Positions 52,933 through 62,797 of a stretch of DNA of 64,000 nt are shown here, in pieces (within the stretch, counting starts at the first letter, position 1; every line of letters starts with the position of its first letter). The translations under genes and the position numbers were made by a program. Source of the stretch: Mucilaginibacter phenanthrenivorans (GTDB lineage: Bacteria; Bacteroidota; Bacteroidia; Sphingobacteriales; Sphingobacteriaceae); the NCBI RefSeq assembly GCF_024721155.1, contig NZ_JAHVAP010000003.1:496001-560000 (forward strand), given 5' to 3'. The notes below the pieces were generated by a model. It was given only the letters and a program-made list of their open reading frames with translations, was not told the DNA's origin and searched no databases.

Positions 52933-54105
52933 TTAAACTTTTAAAAATAACTTATTGCTATACAGGAGGTATAAGAACAGGAGTTGCACCAGGGTTACAC
53001 TTACGGCTGTCCACACTGCTTGCCATGCCACCGGGGTAAGGTGAACAAGCCCGTCGAACAGATAGCCAGCGGTATGACCAAAATCAACCAGGCCTTCTGA
53101 ACAGAGGTAGATCAAGATAGAATTGGTTCCTATCCATAAAAAAGGAATAGCCCATTTTTTAAACCCCGCTACATCGATTACCAGGTAAAACACCGACAAA
53201 AAGACCATGCTCCAGCCGCCCACATATAACACAAACGAGCTTGACCATAAACGTTTATTAATGGGAAACTCCGGATTCCATAGCCAGCCCAATCCAATTA
53301 ACACGATACCTGCCCCGAAAATTAACAGCCCTTTTTTGAGCATGGACCAGCGGGGCGAATCCAATTTTAAAAAGCTCCCCGTAAATACGCCAAGCAACGC
53401 AGTGCCTATTGCCGGGATTGTTGAAAGTACCCCCTCGGGATCATGTATTTTATCATGCAGCCTGCCGGGCAGCAACAGCCTGTCAATATACGATTCCAGC
53501 GAACCCTGCATAGTTAATACACCGGCTCCGTATCCGGGCACGGGGATAAACAACATGGCAGCCCAGTAACCAATCAGGATCCCGGCAAGCCAAAGTATTT
53601 GCCCGCGTAAGTTAAAGTTGAGATAGATGAGGCCCGCAAAAAACCAGGCCAAACCTATACGCCCCAATACGCTGGCAAAACGTGTGTTTTCATACCCGTT
53701 AAATTTAAGCGCGCCGTTTACCACCATACCCAGCAGTATAAGTATCAATGTGCGCCGCAACATGGAAAGGTAAATACCCCGCTTAGTTTTTGCAGAAAGC
53801 TGGTTGGCAGATTGAACATCCGCTTTAGCAATTTTATTGCTCATGGAATAAGGCATTGATACACCGGCGATGAACAGGAACAATGGAAAGATCATATCGT
53901 AAAAAGTGATGCCATTCCATACCGTATGGTGCAGCTGGCCCGAAAACCATAAAAGCACGGGCCATTGGGTAACCTTTGCCAGCGTATGGATGATCTGCTC
54001 GCCGCTCATGATCCAGAACATATCAAACCCACGAAGCGCATCAAGAGAGACCAGGCGTTTTATTGGTTGTATAGGTGATGGAGTTGTCATTTTTTGGGCA
54101 TTCAT
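52933..54105 (-). CDS. HGSNAT-like membrane acyltransferase (DUF5009/DUF1624)
   Basis: This 390-aa protein has about ten TM segments. It begins RLVSLDALRGFDMFWIMSGEQ and has HHTVWNGITFYDMIFPLFLFIAGVSMPYSM, the signature shared by DUF5009 proteins and heparan-alpha-glucosaminide N-acetyltransferase (HGSNAT). These transfer acetyl groups across the membrane to sugars. The start overlaps the GH89 stop by one base (TAATG), so translation is coupled. That pairing supports an acetyltransferase acting on the GH89 substrate. Confidence 0.8.
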   Translation of the reverse strand: MNAQKMTTPSPIQPIKRLVSLDALRGFDMFWIMSGEQIIHTLAKVTQWPVLLWFSGQLHHTVWNGITFYDMIFPLFLFIAGVSMPYSMSNKIAKADVQSANQLSAKTKRGIYLSMLRRTLILILLGMVVNGALKFNGYENTRFASVLGRIGLAWFFAGLIYLNFNLRGQILWLAGILIGYWAAMLFIPVPGYGAGVLTMQGSLESYIDRLLLPGRLHDKIHDPEGVLSTIPAIGTALLGVFTGSFLKLDSPRWSMLKKGLLIFGAGIVLIGLGWLWNPEFPINKRLWSSSFVLYVGGWSMVFLSVFYLVIDVAGFKKWAIPFLWIGTNSILIYLCSEGLVDFGHTAGYLFDGLVHLTPVAWQAVWTAVSVTLVQLLFLYLLYSNKLFLKV

Positions 54106-56330
54106 TATTTATAAGCCGCAGCTATCCGTTCACGATATTTATTATAAATAGCATTGGCCTGGCTTACGCTGCTGCCACTTGCTTGCAATGGGTAACTTTT
54201 ATGGCTGTTTACCCACTGCCATTCCCATTGGCTGATCGATTTATCAAAGCCTTTTATGTCAGCCTCCTTGCCCTGTTGTAGCGCGTCATCCAGCAAGGCG
54301 AAAAACTTCTCCCAACGGGTTTTATAAAAATCATTGAGCAAACCACTCCACTGCCTGCACGAGTACTCATGCAACGGACTATTGGCATCGCCCCAAAGGG
54401 TGACCAGGTCGCGGGCATTGCGTTCATACAGATCTTTTTCGGCCTTTGTAGTGCCTTGGTTACGGGCATCAGCCAGCCATGGCCCCAATAAAAAATCCTT
54501 ACGGGTTACTAACAGCGCATCCATGTCACCAATAAGCTGCAGGTATTCTCGGCTGTATTTCTTAAACCCGGCTATATCTTTTTGGCGATAAGCATTTACC
54601 CACTTGCTTTGCATTGGCAAAGCATAGTTGGCAAGCACCTGCCGGGTTATGTCAACCAAATCGTACCTAAAGCCGTCACTATTGCTGCAGGTTGGAATAG
54701 CTTTCATCATCGCATCCCACGCGGGCAAAAACTCCTTGGGTTTGTAATTAAATGTTGTGCGTGTCCATGCGGTATTTGAATCAAGCGTTGGCCTCCCAGT
54801 GATAATAGATTCCGAACCATCCCGTATGATCTTTCCCCCGCTGTAAACGGTATTGCGTAGTACCTTCCAGGCTTGTTCAGTGTATTTATTAATATGGCCA
54901 TAACGGTTTAACTGGTATTTTTTTATCCATTCATCAAGGTTGATGGGTTTATCCCGCCAGGTATTAGCGGTCATGAGCTCATAAAGTACCGGGTTTTGTT
55001 CAATGGCTTCCATGGTAAGACCTATACCCTCCAGCTGTTTTGATTTTGGATCGTTCAACGCTGCTGCCGGGCCATTGGCCACTTCATTCATACGGCCAAA
55101 AAGCACAATGTTGCCGCCAAAGTTGTGCAGCATATTCCAGATCCAGGGTTTGCCGTAAAAAGCATCGGTACGTTTCCAAACCGGTTCAATTTCGGCGGCC
55201 AGGTCCAGAATTATCATATGCTCGTTGGGTACAGCGTCCAGCAAGGCTTTAATCTGGGGGGCCTTCCAAAACTTTCTATCATTATAAAACAACCATCCCT
55301 GCATTACCCAGGTTGCTTTTGGGTCGGCATTGCTCATGCCCTGGTACACCCGTGAACTTAACGCCGAAAGATAAGTTGTGTCGTTGGTTGGCGGTTCGTT
55401 CTCATTAAAGGTATCAGCAGAATATAAATGATCTGTTCCATAAAGCCGGGTTTGTGTTTCAATAAACTTGCGGCCAATTTCGGCAAAAAGCGGGTCTTCA
55501 GTATCCAGTACATAGGTATCGGCAAACCCGTTGGTCCAGTTAACCTTTTTAAGCTTTGATGCCGGGAAATGTTCCCGAAATGATGGCGGCACATGCCCTG
55601 TGAAGGATTGTAAAATGGGTTTCATGCCCAGGTCGCGTTCGCGCCGCACTATTTTTTGCTGCAAATCGCGGTGACTCTGCATCCAGCTTAGCGGTAGCGG
55701 GCCACCCCAGCCATCAAGGTTGCCCATCCAAAACCAGGAGAAATAAGCAGGACCGCAGAAGAACTCATTCAGATCGGTATCAGAAAAGCCTATGTTTTTG
55801 TAAACCTCATACCAGGTATATTCCTGGCCGGTTAACGCCAGCGGCATATTGATGCCATGCAGCGCCATCCAGTCAATCTCTTTTTGCCATCTTTCCCAGT
55901 CCCACCAGCTCATGCTGTAATTAAAGGTGCAATAATTAAGATAATAGCGGTACTGGTAGGGTGTGTTTTTATGCACACGGGTTTTAACCAGAGGCAATTT
56001 CACAGGCAAATTCAAATTAACCCCATTCCAGGTTAGCTGGCAATGTGCATAGTTGGTAAGGTAATCATATAAGGCTGAAGCAACTGAAACACCGTTCGTT
56101 CCTCTGAGAATGATCTTGCCATTACGGCTTTCTATTTCAAAAGCGTCTTTATCCTTAACAGGCAACTGTTCAACCACAAATGCAGAAGCCCGTTGCGGAA
56201 TTACCCTTTTTATAAGGGCATAAGATGCGGGAATATTAACCTGCGCAAATACGGTGCTATTATTTAAAGCAACAACAAGCAAAAACGCGATAACGAATTT
56301 TAAGCAATGAAGCAGGTTATTTTTTTTCAT
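54105..56330 (-). CDS. GH89 alpha-N-acetylglucosaminidase (NAGLU-like)
   Basis: This 741-aa exported protein (signal to NNSTVFAQ) has the GH89 arrangement: an N-terminal alpha/beta domain (AFEIESRNGKIILRGTNGVSVASALYDYL), a TIM barrel with YRYYLNYCTFNYSMSWWDWERWQKEIDWMALHGIN and PAYFSWFWMGNLDGWGGPLP, a likely catalytic Glu in FNENEPP, and a helical C-terminus. GH89 releases terminal alpha-linked GlcNAc (human NAGLU acts on heparan sulfate). It follows SusD by 134 bp and precedes the HGSNAT-like gene. Confidence 0.9.
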   Translation of the reverse strand: MKKNNLLHCLKFVIAFLLVVALNNSTVFAQVNIPASYALIKRVIPQRASAFVVEQLPVKDKDAFEIESRNGKIILRGTNGVSVASALYDYLTNYAHCQLTWNGVNLNLPVKLPLVKTRVHKNTPYQYRYYLNYCTFNYSMSWWDWERWQKEIDWMALHGINMPLALTGQEYTWYEVYKNIGFSDTDLNEFFCGPAYFSWFWMGNLDGWGGPLPLSWMQSHRDLQQKIVRRERDLGMKPILQSFTGHVPPSFREHFPASKLKKVNWTNGFADTYVLDTEDPLFAEIGRKFIETQTRLYGTDHLYSADTFNENEPPTNDTTYLSALSSRVYQGMSNADPKATWVMQGWLFYNDRKFWKAPQIKALLDAVPNEHMIILDLAAEIEPVWKRTDAFYGKPWIWNMLHNFGGNIVLFGRMNEVANGPAAALNDPKSKQLEGIGLTMEAIEQNPVLYELMTANTWRDKPINLDEWIKKYQLNRYGHINKYTEQAWKVLRNTVYSGGKIIRDGSESIITGRPTLDSNTAWTRTTFNYKPKEFLPAWDAMMKAIPTCSNSDGFRYDLVDITRQVLANYALPMQSKWVNAYRQKDIAGFKKYSREYLQLIGDMDALLVTRKDFLLGPWLADARNQGTTKAEKDLYERNARDLVTLWGDANSPLHEYSCRQWSGLLNDFYKTRWEKFFALLDDALQQGKEADIKGFDKSISQWEWQWVNSHKSYPLQASGSSVSQANAIYNKYRERIAAAYK

Positions 56331-56464
56331 GAGCAGGCAGCGTAAAACAGGTGTATCGATATGATCGGATACTAAGTTATTAAATATCAGTTAAGAATAT
56401 ACAGAATATGGGCCGGAGCCCACATTCTGCATTATCTCAAACAATCAATCAAACGCCATTTTTA

Positions 56465-58060
56465 TTAATACCCCGGATTTTGTACCAGCTTACTGTTTAA
56501 CTGTAACTCTGGGGTTGGGATAGGGAAGATCCGTTTATTAGGATCAGCATCGGTTTTTATGCCCCATGCGTTTTCATACATCCCGTACCTTATCAAATCA
56601 TTCCTGCGCCAGCCCTCATCGGCAAGTTCTCTTGCGCGTTCTTCCAGCAGGGTTGTTAAAGTTACCGATGCAAAGGCGGTGGCTTTTGCCCTGGCACGAA
56701 CCTGGTTTACTAATGACAATGCTGTTTGGCCATTGGTAACACTCGCTCCTCTTAATATTGCTTCGCCTTTTTCTAACAGCACATCTGCATACCTGAAAAG
56801 CGGCACATCATTACCCTGGGCGCGGGTAGGTGCAAGGCTATCCGGGTAGAATTTATTATTCCGGTAACCTTCCTCATTGGCAAGCTCATCATTGCCAATA
56901 TCAAATGTTGCATTGTTTTTCCACACAATATTTGGCGTAAATTCCAATTGGTGTACCACAGTGGCATTTGGACTTGGCCCGCTGTAACTCGCATCAAGCC
57001 CGATATTTGTAGTTGTTATAGTAATAGGGGTTCCATCATTGTAATATTGCTTCCCGGTTAGGTATTGCCCCTTACGGATATCGTTCGGATCATTGAAATA
57101 AGCATAATATGAAGGATAGGTATAAACCGGTCCGTCAGGCGCGTAAGGCATGCTGTATTTTTTTTGCAAAGCCGGGTGTAAGGTCCAGCGGGCATAATAC
57201 ATATATGCAGCATGTACACCATCAAAGGGAATAGCAAAAATAAAATCCTTTATTTGCGGCCCGTTGCTTGGCTTAAACTCGCCCAAATAATCAGCATCTA
57301 AATCATACTGGCCACCTTGTATAATATTATCACACATGGTAACACAATCCTGGTACCTGGCTGTACCTGTATAGGAAGCAGCATTAAGATACATTTTAGC
57401 CAAAATAGCATAAGCCAGGTACTTAGTAGGTCTGCCGTAGGTTGAAACCCCCACTGTACTGCTAAGATTTGGGATCTGGGCCAGCAACTCACTTTCAATA
57501 AATGCAAAAACCTTAGCCCTTGATTGTGTACCCAAATTGGTAGTATCTCCAAACGTTGTTGAAATTGGAACGTTTCCAAAATTATCCATCATAAAATAAT
57601 AACAAAGCGCACGCATAGTTTTTATCTCGGCAACTGTTTGGCTTTTACTGGTACTGGCTGGCACTGAATTAAATAGCGATAAAACCTGGTTGCAGCTGCT
57701 AATGGTTGAGAACCCCCAATACCAGAGCGACTCAAGATTGCCATTGTCAGCAGTATAGGTATGAAGGTTTAGGGTAGAATAACTCCCGCCATCAAACCAG
57801 TTTCCGCCACGTGCAACTAAAACCTCCATATCGGTACTTAAATTTTCAACCAACCACCATTGCCTGCCTGAGCCGCCACTTGCAAACGCCGTATAAATAG
57901 GGCCGGTAGCGGCCACAAATTGCGCCGGAGTGGTTGGAAAATTAGCCGGTGTAAGTGTGGAAACAGGCTTTACATCAAGCTTTGTACAGCCCGACAGGTA
58001 AACTGCGCCCGTACTTAGAGCTATAAAGCTCAAAATTATATATAGTTTAAAACGTTTCAT
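56465..58060 (-). CDS. SusD/RagB-type glycan-binding lipoprotein
   Basis: This 531-aa lipoprotein has lipobox LSGC with Cys25. TPR-like helices typical of SusD follow (LWYWGFSTISSCNQVLSLFN, TMRALCYYFMMDNFGNVP), and the C-terminal RARELADEGWRRNDLIRYG and IFPIPTPELQLN are family landmarks. It binds a glycan at the cell surface as the lid of the SusC transporter, 21 bp downstream of susC. Confidence 0.95.
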   Translation of the reverse strand: MKRFKLYIILSFIALSTGAVYLSGCTKLDVKPVSTLTPANFPTTPAQFVAATGPIYTAFASGGSGRQWWLVENLSTDMEVLVARGGNWFDGGSYSTLNLHTYTADNGNLESLWYWGFSTISSCNQVLSLFNSVPASTSKSQTVAEIKTMRALCYYFMMDNFGNVPISTTFGDTTNLGTQSRAKVFAFIESELLAQIPNLSSTVGVSTYGRPTKYLAYAILAKMYLNAASYTGTARYQDCVTMCDNIIQGGQYDLDADYLGEFKPSNGPQIKDFIFAIPFDGVHAAYMYYARWTLHPALQKKYSMPYAPDGPVYTYPSYYAYFNDPNDIRKGQYLTGKQYYNDGTPITITTTNIGLDASYSGPSPNATVVHQLEFTPNIVWKNNATFDIGNDELANEEGYRNNKFYPDSLAPTRAQGNDVPLFRYADVLLEKGEAILRGASVTNGQTALSLVNQVRARAKATAFASVTLTTLLEERARELADEGWRRNDLIRYGMYENAWGIKTDADPNKRIFPIPTPELQLNSKLVQNPGY

Positions 58061-58081
58061 CTTATTGATTTTGAGGGTTAA

Positions 58082-61000
58082 TTATAAATCTACTTGTAGG
58101 CCGGCCAGGAATGTCCGTGTTTTTGGATAATAGTTATTGGCATCAACTCCAATAAACTGCCCGCTTGCCTGGTTATTAAGGGTCAAATTCAATTCAGGGT
58201 CAACACCTTTGTATTTGGTAATAATAAACAAGTTTGTTCCGGTAGCATAAATGCGTAAGCCATGTATATAATTGCCGGGTACCTTTATTCTGTAAGATAG
58301 TGTTGCATTACTTAACCTGATAAATGCGCCGCTTTCAAGGTATCGGGTAGAGTACTTGTTTGCATTTACATCAGTAACGGGCTCACTTAAAGTTATTAAC
58401 GGCACATTATGCGTTGTGGCCGAATACGGCGTATTAAAATCTGCCAGCGAAGCATCCATTATTTTATTCCCTCCCTGGCCGCGGAAGAAGAAGTTAAAGC
58501 TAAATTTTTTATACGTAACAGTATTTCCCCAGCCAAATGTGTAGGTTGGCTGTGCGTTACCTGCATAGGTTTGGTCGGTACTGGCAGGGTTGGTTGTAGG
58601 CTGGCCATTGGCACCTAAATAGGTAGATACCCCGTTAGTCATCCCTAAGTATTTAAGGGTGTAAAACTCGCCAAGCGGATAACCTGCCTTGATGATTGAA
58701 ACTTTGATCCCGCTTTGACCCGGTCCTTCAGGATCCCCGGCAAAAATTTGAGAAAGATTGTTACCCAGCGACGTTATTTTGTTCTTGTTAAAGGAAATAT
58801 TTCCGTAGCTCTCCCATGTGAAATCACTTCCCTTCACCGGGGTGCCGTTCAAGCTTATTTCAACCCCTTTGTTACTCATGCTGCCAACATTTGCAGTTAA
58901 ACTATTTACTAAATAGGTAACCGTTGAAACAGGTATAGAATAGATCATATTGGTTGTTTTTTTATTGTACACGTCAACCGTACCACCTAACCTGCCCTTC
59001 AGCAAGGTAAAATCAATCCCTAAGTTGAGGGTTGCTGTAGTTTCCCATTTCAGGTTTGGATTGGGGTTTTGGGTAGGGCCAATAGCACCTATCCAATTAC
59101 CATTGTAATAAAATGAGCCGGTAGTGCCATATTGGGTTAATGGTGTATAAGCATCAAACCCAAGGGAATTACCCGTTTTGCCATAACCTATGCGAAGTTT
59201 AAGATCATCAAACAGGTTTTGCGATTTCATGAATGACTCATCAATAATTCTCCAGGCGCCTGATACTGCCGGGAAATAACCCCACCGGTTGTTCGTTCCA
59301 AATGCATTTGAACCATCGCGGCGAATGGAGGCCTGGAATATGTATTTGCCTTCATAGCTATAGTTTAAGCGCGAATAGAATGAAATTAAGCGAAGCGTTT
59401 CGTCCAAATAACCGCCATAGTTAGGAACATAACCTGCCGGGGCCGTACCTAAGGCAAGGTTATGATAGCTTGTTGCATCGGAAATAAAGTTTTCATTACT
59501 TGATTGAAATCCGTTGCCGGTTTCTGTCTGATCGAACGAATAACCGAACAAGATTTTAAAATCGTGTTTGTTATTCCAGTTATGCGCATAACTCAGGTAG
59601 TTTTCAAACAACTTTTTAGTATCCTCATCTTGCGAACGGGTAGCTACACCTCCAAGGTTTTGGGCCAGTTCAGATTGTGAGTTAAGATAAGTGTTGCCGG
59701 TTGTATTCCTGTCCTGGTAGGCAAAATTCAAGTTATATAGTAAACCAAATGGCAATTGCAATTCGGCCTTGGCGTTGGCCAGTAAAAGATTAACTTTTTG
59801 TTTGTAGGTGTTGGTTTCAAGCAAGCCTAAAGGATTATAGCCCAATACTAAGGTTGGATCGTTATAAAAAGAACCATCAGCATTATATACAGCGCGCGTA
59901 GGAAGCGCCTGTATTGCAGACCTGAATACATTAGGATTAGCGCCATTTGCACTATATAAAGGGATATCGTTTACAAAAAGATCCTGGCTGGTTATTGAAT
60001 TGCTTAAGGAAAAATCAAGCTTTAATTTATTATTTAACGCCTTTTGCGATAAGTTAAGCCGCCCGATAAACCTGCTCAATCCGCTGGTTTTAACAATACC
60101 CTGGTTTTCCAGATAATTGATGCTTCCACCAAATACACTCTTATCGGTACCGCCTCCAAATGATAAATTATGATTTTGAGAAAAGCCCTGGTTTCGTTCA
60201 ATTTCTTTTTCCCAATCGGTAGTTCCATTGTTATTGGCAGGGGTTAAGCTCTGCCCGTTAGCCGCCAAAAAGGTTTTTAGCTGCGCTGCGCTGGCCACCT
60301 GGAACTGTTTGGCTATCTTTTCTATTCCTGCATAGGCATCATAGGTCATTCTTAACTGGCCTGCTTTGGCTTTCTTTGTGGTAACAATAATAACGCCGTT
60401 GGTGGCCCTGCTACCATAAATAGCCGATGCCGAAGCATCTTTTAAAACATCCATTGAAAGAATATCCGACGGCGCAATGAGGTTAATATCAGCATCAGGA
60501 ACCCCGTCAATAACATAAAACGGAGATGACGCTGCACCTGCGCGTAATGTTGATGGCCCCCTGAGCGTAACTGTTGCCTGGCCATTAGGATTGCCGTCAT
60601 TGGTAATGTTAAGGCCCGCAACCTTACCTTCAAGCAGGTCGGCTGGTGTGGCTACAACACCCGCGTTAAAATTTTCTGCTTTAACCGTTGTAATGGCGCT
60701 TGTTAGTTCCTTCTTAGAAGTGGTGCCGTAACCTACAACTACTACATCGTTAAGTGTTGTTTGGCTTTCGTTAAGCGTTATGTCAATGTGGCCTGCATCA
60801 CCCACCGTTGCATCAAAAGGTTGATAGCCGAGAAAACGGACCAGTAGTACACTTCCCTTATTCGCATTGATGGAAAAATTTCCGTCAACTGATGTTGACG
60901 TTGAGTTGTTAGTGCCCTTTACCTGTATCGTTACACCCGGTAACGGGTTCCCTTTTGTGTCCTTTACGGTTCCCTTAACGACGCCGGTTTGCGCCCAGGC

Positions 61001-61084
61001 GTTGCTAAAGCAAAAGAGCAATAACATGAGCAAGATACCAACCAGATATCTTGTAATAAATAATTTGTGTCTAATTGTCATCAT
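58082..61084 (-). CDS. SusC/RagA-type TonB-dependent outer-membrane transporter
   Basis: This 1000-aa protein has a signal peptide and an N-terminal carboxypeptidase-D-like plug extension (GVVKGTVKDTKGNPLPGVTIQVKG). The plug follows with VVVGYGTTSKKELTSAITTV, and an SusC barrel ends in TFLAGLQVDL. It imports oligosaccharides with SusD using TonB energy. It is the first gene of the PUL, divergent from the LacI regulator. Confidence 0.95.
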   Translation of the reverse strand: MMTIRHKLFITRYLVGILLMLLLFCFSNAWAQTGVVKGTVKDTKGNPLPGVTIQVKGTNNSTSTSVDGNFSINANKGSVLLVRFLGYQPFDATVGDAGHIDITLNESQTTLNDVVVVGYGTTSKKELTSAITTVKAENFNAGVVATPADLLEGKVAGLNITNDGNPNGQATVTLRGPSTLRAGAASSPFYVIDGVPDADINLIAPSDILSMDVLKDASASAIYGSRATNGVIIVTTKKAKAGQLRMTYDAYAGIEKIAKQFQVASAAQLKTFLAANGQSLTPANNNGTTDWEKEIERNQGFSQNHNLSFGGGTDKSVFGGSINYLENQGIVKTSGLSRFIGRLNLSQKALNNKLKLDFSLSNSITSQDLFVNDIPLYSANGANPNVFRSAIQALPTRAVYNADGSFYNDPTLVLGYNPLGLLETNTYKQKVNLLLANAKAELQLPFGLLYNLNFAYQDRNTTGNTYLNSQSELAQNLGGVATRSQDEDTKKLFENYLSYAHNWNNKHDFKILFGYSFDQTETGNGFQSSNENFISDATSYHNLALGTAPAGYVPNYGGYLDETLRLISFYSRLNYSYEGKYIFQASIRRDGSNAFGTNNRWGYFPAVSGAWRIIDESFMKSQNLFDDLKLRIGYGKTGNSLGFDAYTPLTQYGTTGSFYYNGNWIGAIGPTQNPNPNLKWETTATLNLGIDFTLLKGRLGGTVDVYNKKTTNMIYSIPVSTVTYLVNSLTANVGSMSNKGVEISLNGTPVKGSDFTWESYGNISFNKNKITSLGNNLSQIFAGDPEGPGQSGIKVSIIKAGYPLGEFYTLKYLGMTNGVSTYLGANGQPTTNPASTDQTYAGNAQPTYTFGWGNTVTYKKFSFNFFFRGQGGNKIMDASLADFNTPYSATTHNVPLITLSEPVTDVNANKYSTRYLESGAFIRLSNATLSYRIKVPGNYIHGLRIYATGTNLFIITKYKGVDPELNLTLNNQASGQFIGVDANNYYPKTRTFLAGLQVDL

Positions 61085-61396
61085 ATTGGTTAATTTAATT
61101 GGTGGCTATTACAGGTTAATTTAATTTTCATAAAAGCGTCATTAATAAATGTTATACAAACAATTAATAAATGTTTATTACAATTATTAATCACAAATAA
61201 AAGCTTTATCAATGCATTTTTAGGTTAAACAACTATCATTTGAAACTCGCTCTCGTATGATATTTAAGTTATTAAGTGTTTAAAAGTGAAAAAATAAAAA
61301 CTTGCTTTTATCAAATCGGGAGTATTTATTTACGTAAACGTTTACGGAATAATAGTATATTACACACTAATAAACCAATTAAACCGTCCTAAAAAA
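61085..61396. other. Divergent regulatory region between susC and the LacI gene
   Basis: This 312-bp AT-rich region holds LacI operator site 2. No ORF was recognised. Both the PUL promoter (minus) and the regulator promoter (plus) must lie here. Confidence 0.7.
61330..61349. promoter_or_regulatory. LacI-type operator, site 2
   Basis: ttacgtaaacgtttacggaa is a LacI-class palindrome with central CG, 48 bp before the regulator ATG. It differs from site 1 at two positions. It probably controls the regulator and susC. Confidence 0.75.
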
Positions 61397-62407
61397 ATGG
61401 GAGAAATCAATATAAAAAAGCTTGCCTGTGAGCTGAATTTATCAGCGGCAACTGTTTCAAGAGCTCTCCGCGATAGTCACGAGATCAGCAGTGAAACCAA
61501 GGCCAGGGTACTTGAAATGGCCAAAAAACTTAACTACGAACCCAATCCATTCGCAAGTAACCTGCGGGGGCAAAAAAGTAAAACAATTGCTGTAATAGTA
61601 CCTGAAATAGCCAATAACTTTTTTTCGCTTGCTATTAATGGCATTGAAGATGTGGCGCGTAAGCTGGATTATCATGTGCTGATTTACCAAACGCACGAAA
61701 GCAGCGAAATTGAAACATCTTTTCTGATGCGCCTTTTAAGCGGTCGCGTTGATGGCATTTTAATATCTCTTGCCTGTGAAACTGTTGACAAAGAACACAT
61801 TAAAAAAGTAAGCGATCAATTACCTGTAGTTTTTTTTGATAGGGTGCATGATGACATTGAAGGGATGAAAATTGCAACCGACGATTATGAAAGTGCCTAT
61901 AATGCAGTGCAGCATCTTGTTGAAAACGGCTGCAAAAAAATAGCTTACTTACTAGCACTCAATACTTTATCAACCGGCAATAAACGACTGCAGGGTTATC
62001 TTGACGCCTTAAAATACAATAATTTTCCGGACGACAAGAATTTGATTATGGAAAGTGGTGCAAACAGTGATGAAAACTACGCGCTCATTAAAAATCTTAT
62101 AGCTGAACAAAAACCCGATGGTATATTATCGTCTATTGAGGATCTTGCCATGCCCTGTTACTATGCCTGTAAGGAACTGAAATTAAATATACCCCGTGAT
62201 TTAAAACTCATCAGCTACTCAAATCTTGCACACGCTGAGTTGCTTAATCCATCGCTTACTACCATTAACCAGCCCGCTTTTGAAATAGGCGTGGAAGCGG
62301 CAGGCATACTATTTAAAATATTTAATAAACGGTGGTATGAGCCGAATGAAACTATAATTTTAAAATCCAACCTGATAAAAAGAGAATCTACAAGGGGTAA
62401 CGTTTAA
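61397..62407 (+). CDS. LacI-family transcriptional regulator of the PUL
   Basis: This 336-aa protein has a LacI HTH (IKKLACELNLSAATVSRALRDSHEIS) with hinge helix YEPNPFASNLR and a periplasmic-binding-protein-like effector domain (TIAVIVPEIANNFFSLAINGIED). It is divergent from susC with a matching operator between them. The effector is unknown; a sugar or inositol derivative from the PUL is likely. Confidence 0.9.
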   Translation: MGEINIKKLACELNLSAATVSRALRDSHEISSETKARVLEMAKKLNYEPNPFASNLRGQKSKTIAVIVPEIANNFFSLAINGIEDVARKLDYHVLIYQTHESSEIETSFLMRLLSGRVDGILISLACETVDKEHIKKVSDQLPVVFFDRVHDDIEGMKIATDDYESAYNAVQHLVENGCKKIAYLLALNTLSTGNKRLQGYLDALKYNNFPDDKNLIMESGANSDENYALIKNLIAEQKPDGILSSIEDLAMPCYYACKELKLNIPRDLKLISYSNLAHAELLNPSLTTINQPAFEIGVEAAGILFKIFNKRWYEPNETIILKSNLIKRESTRGNV

Positions 62408-62797
62408 AACGAGCCTCAAACAGCATCCTGGCAGCACATCAAAGCCCCTTTTTGTTCAGATTGTCAACATTTATTTGTGACAAACCATGAAGTTTGACAA
62501 GATAAGAATCCAGCAGTGTTGTTGTTTTAAGCGTTACAATAAGACCATGGCTTTAACCATAAATATTCCCCAATCCTTTTTCAGACCGCACAAAAAATAG
62601 TTTGGATACTTTCCGCCAAGTGCTACCTGAAGTAGCTGAATATAAAGCCACTGCCTATTTTTCATTCTTTTGACACCCGCAACTAAAAGTTCTCAAAATT
62701 GATTTGCTTCCTCCGCTGTAGCAGCCTCTATTTTTTTAGTTTTTTTGTCCGAACCTTTTCCCAGCGAAATACGTAAGAAAATTTAAGTACAGGTAAA
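62408..62797. other. Non-coding intergenic region
   Basis: This 390-bp AT-rich stretch lies between the LacI gene and the thioredoxin-fold gene. A weak inverted pair (attgtcaac / gtttgacaa) occurs near 62459-62502. Nothing else is supported. Confidence 0.5.
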
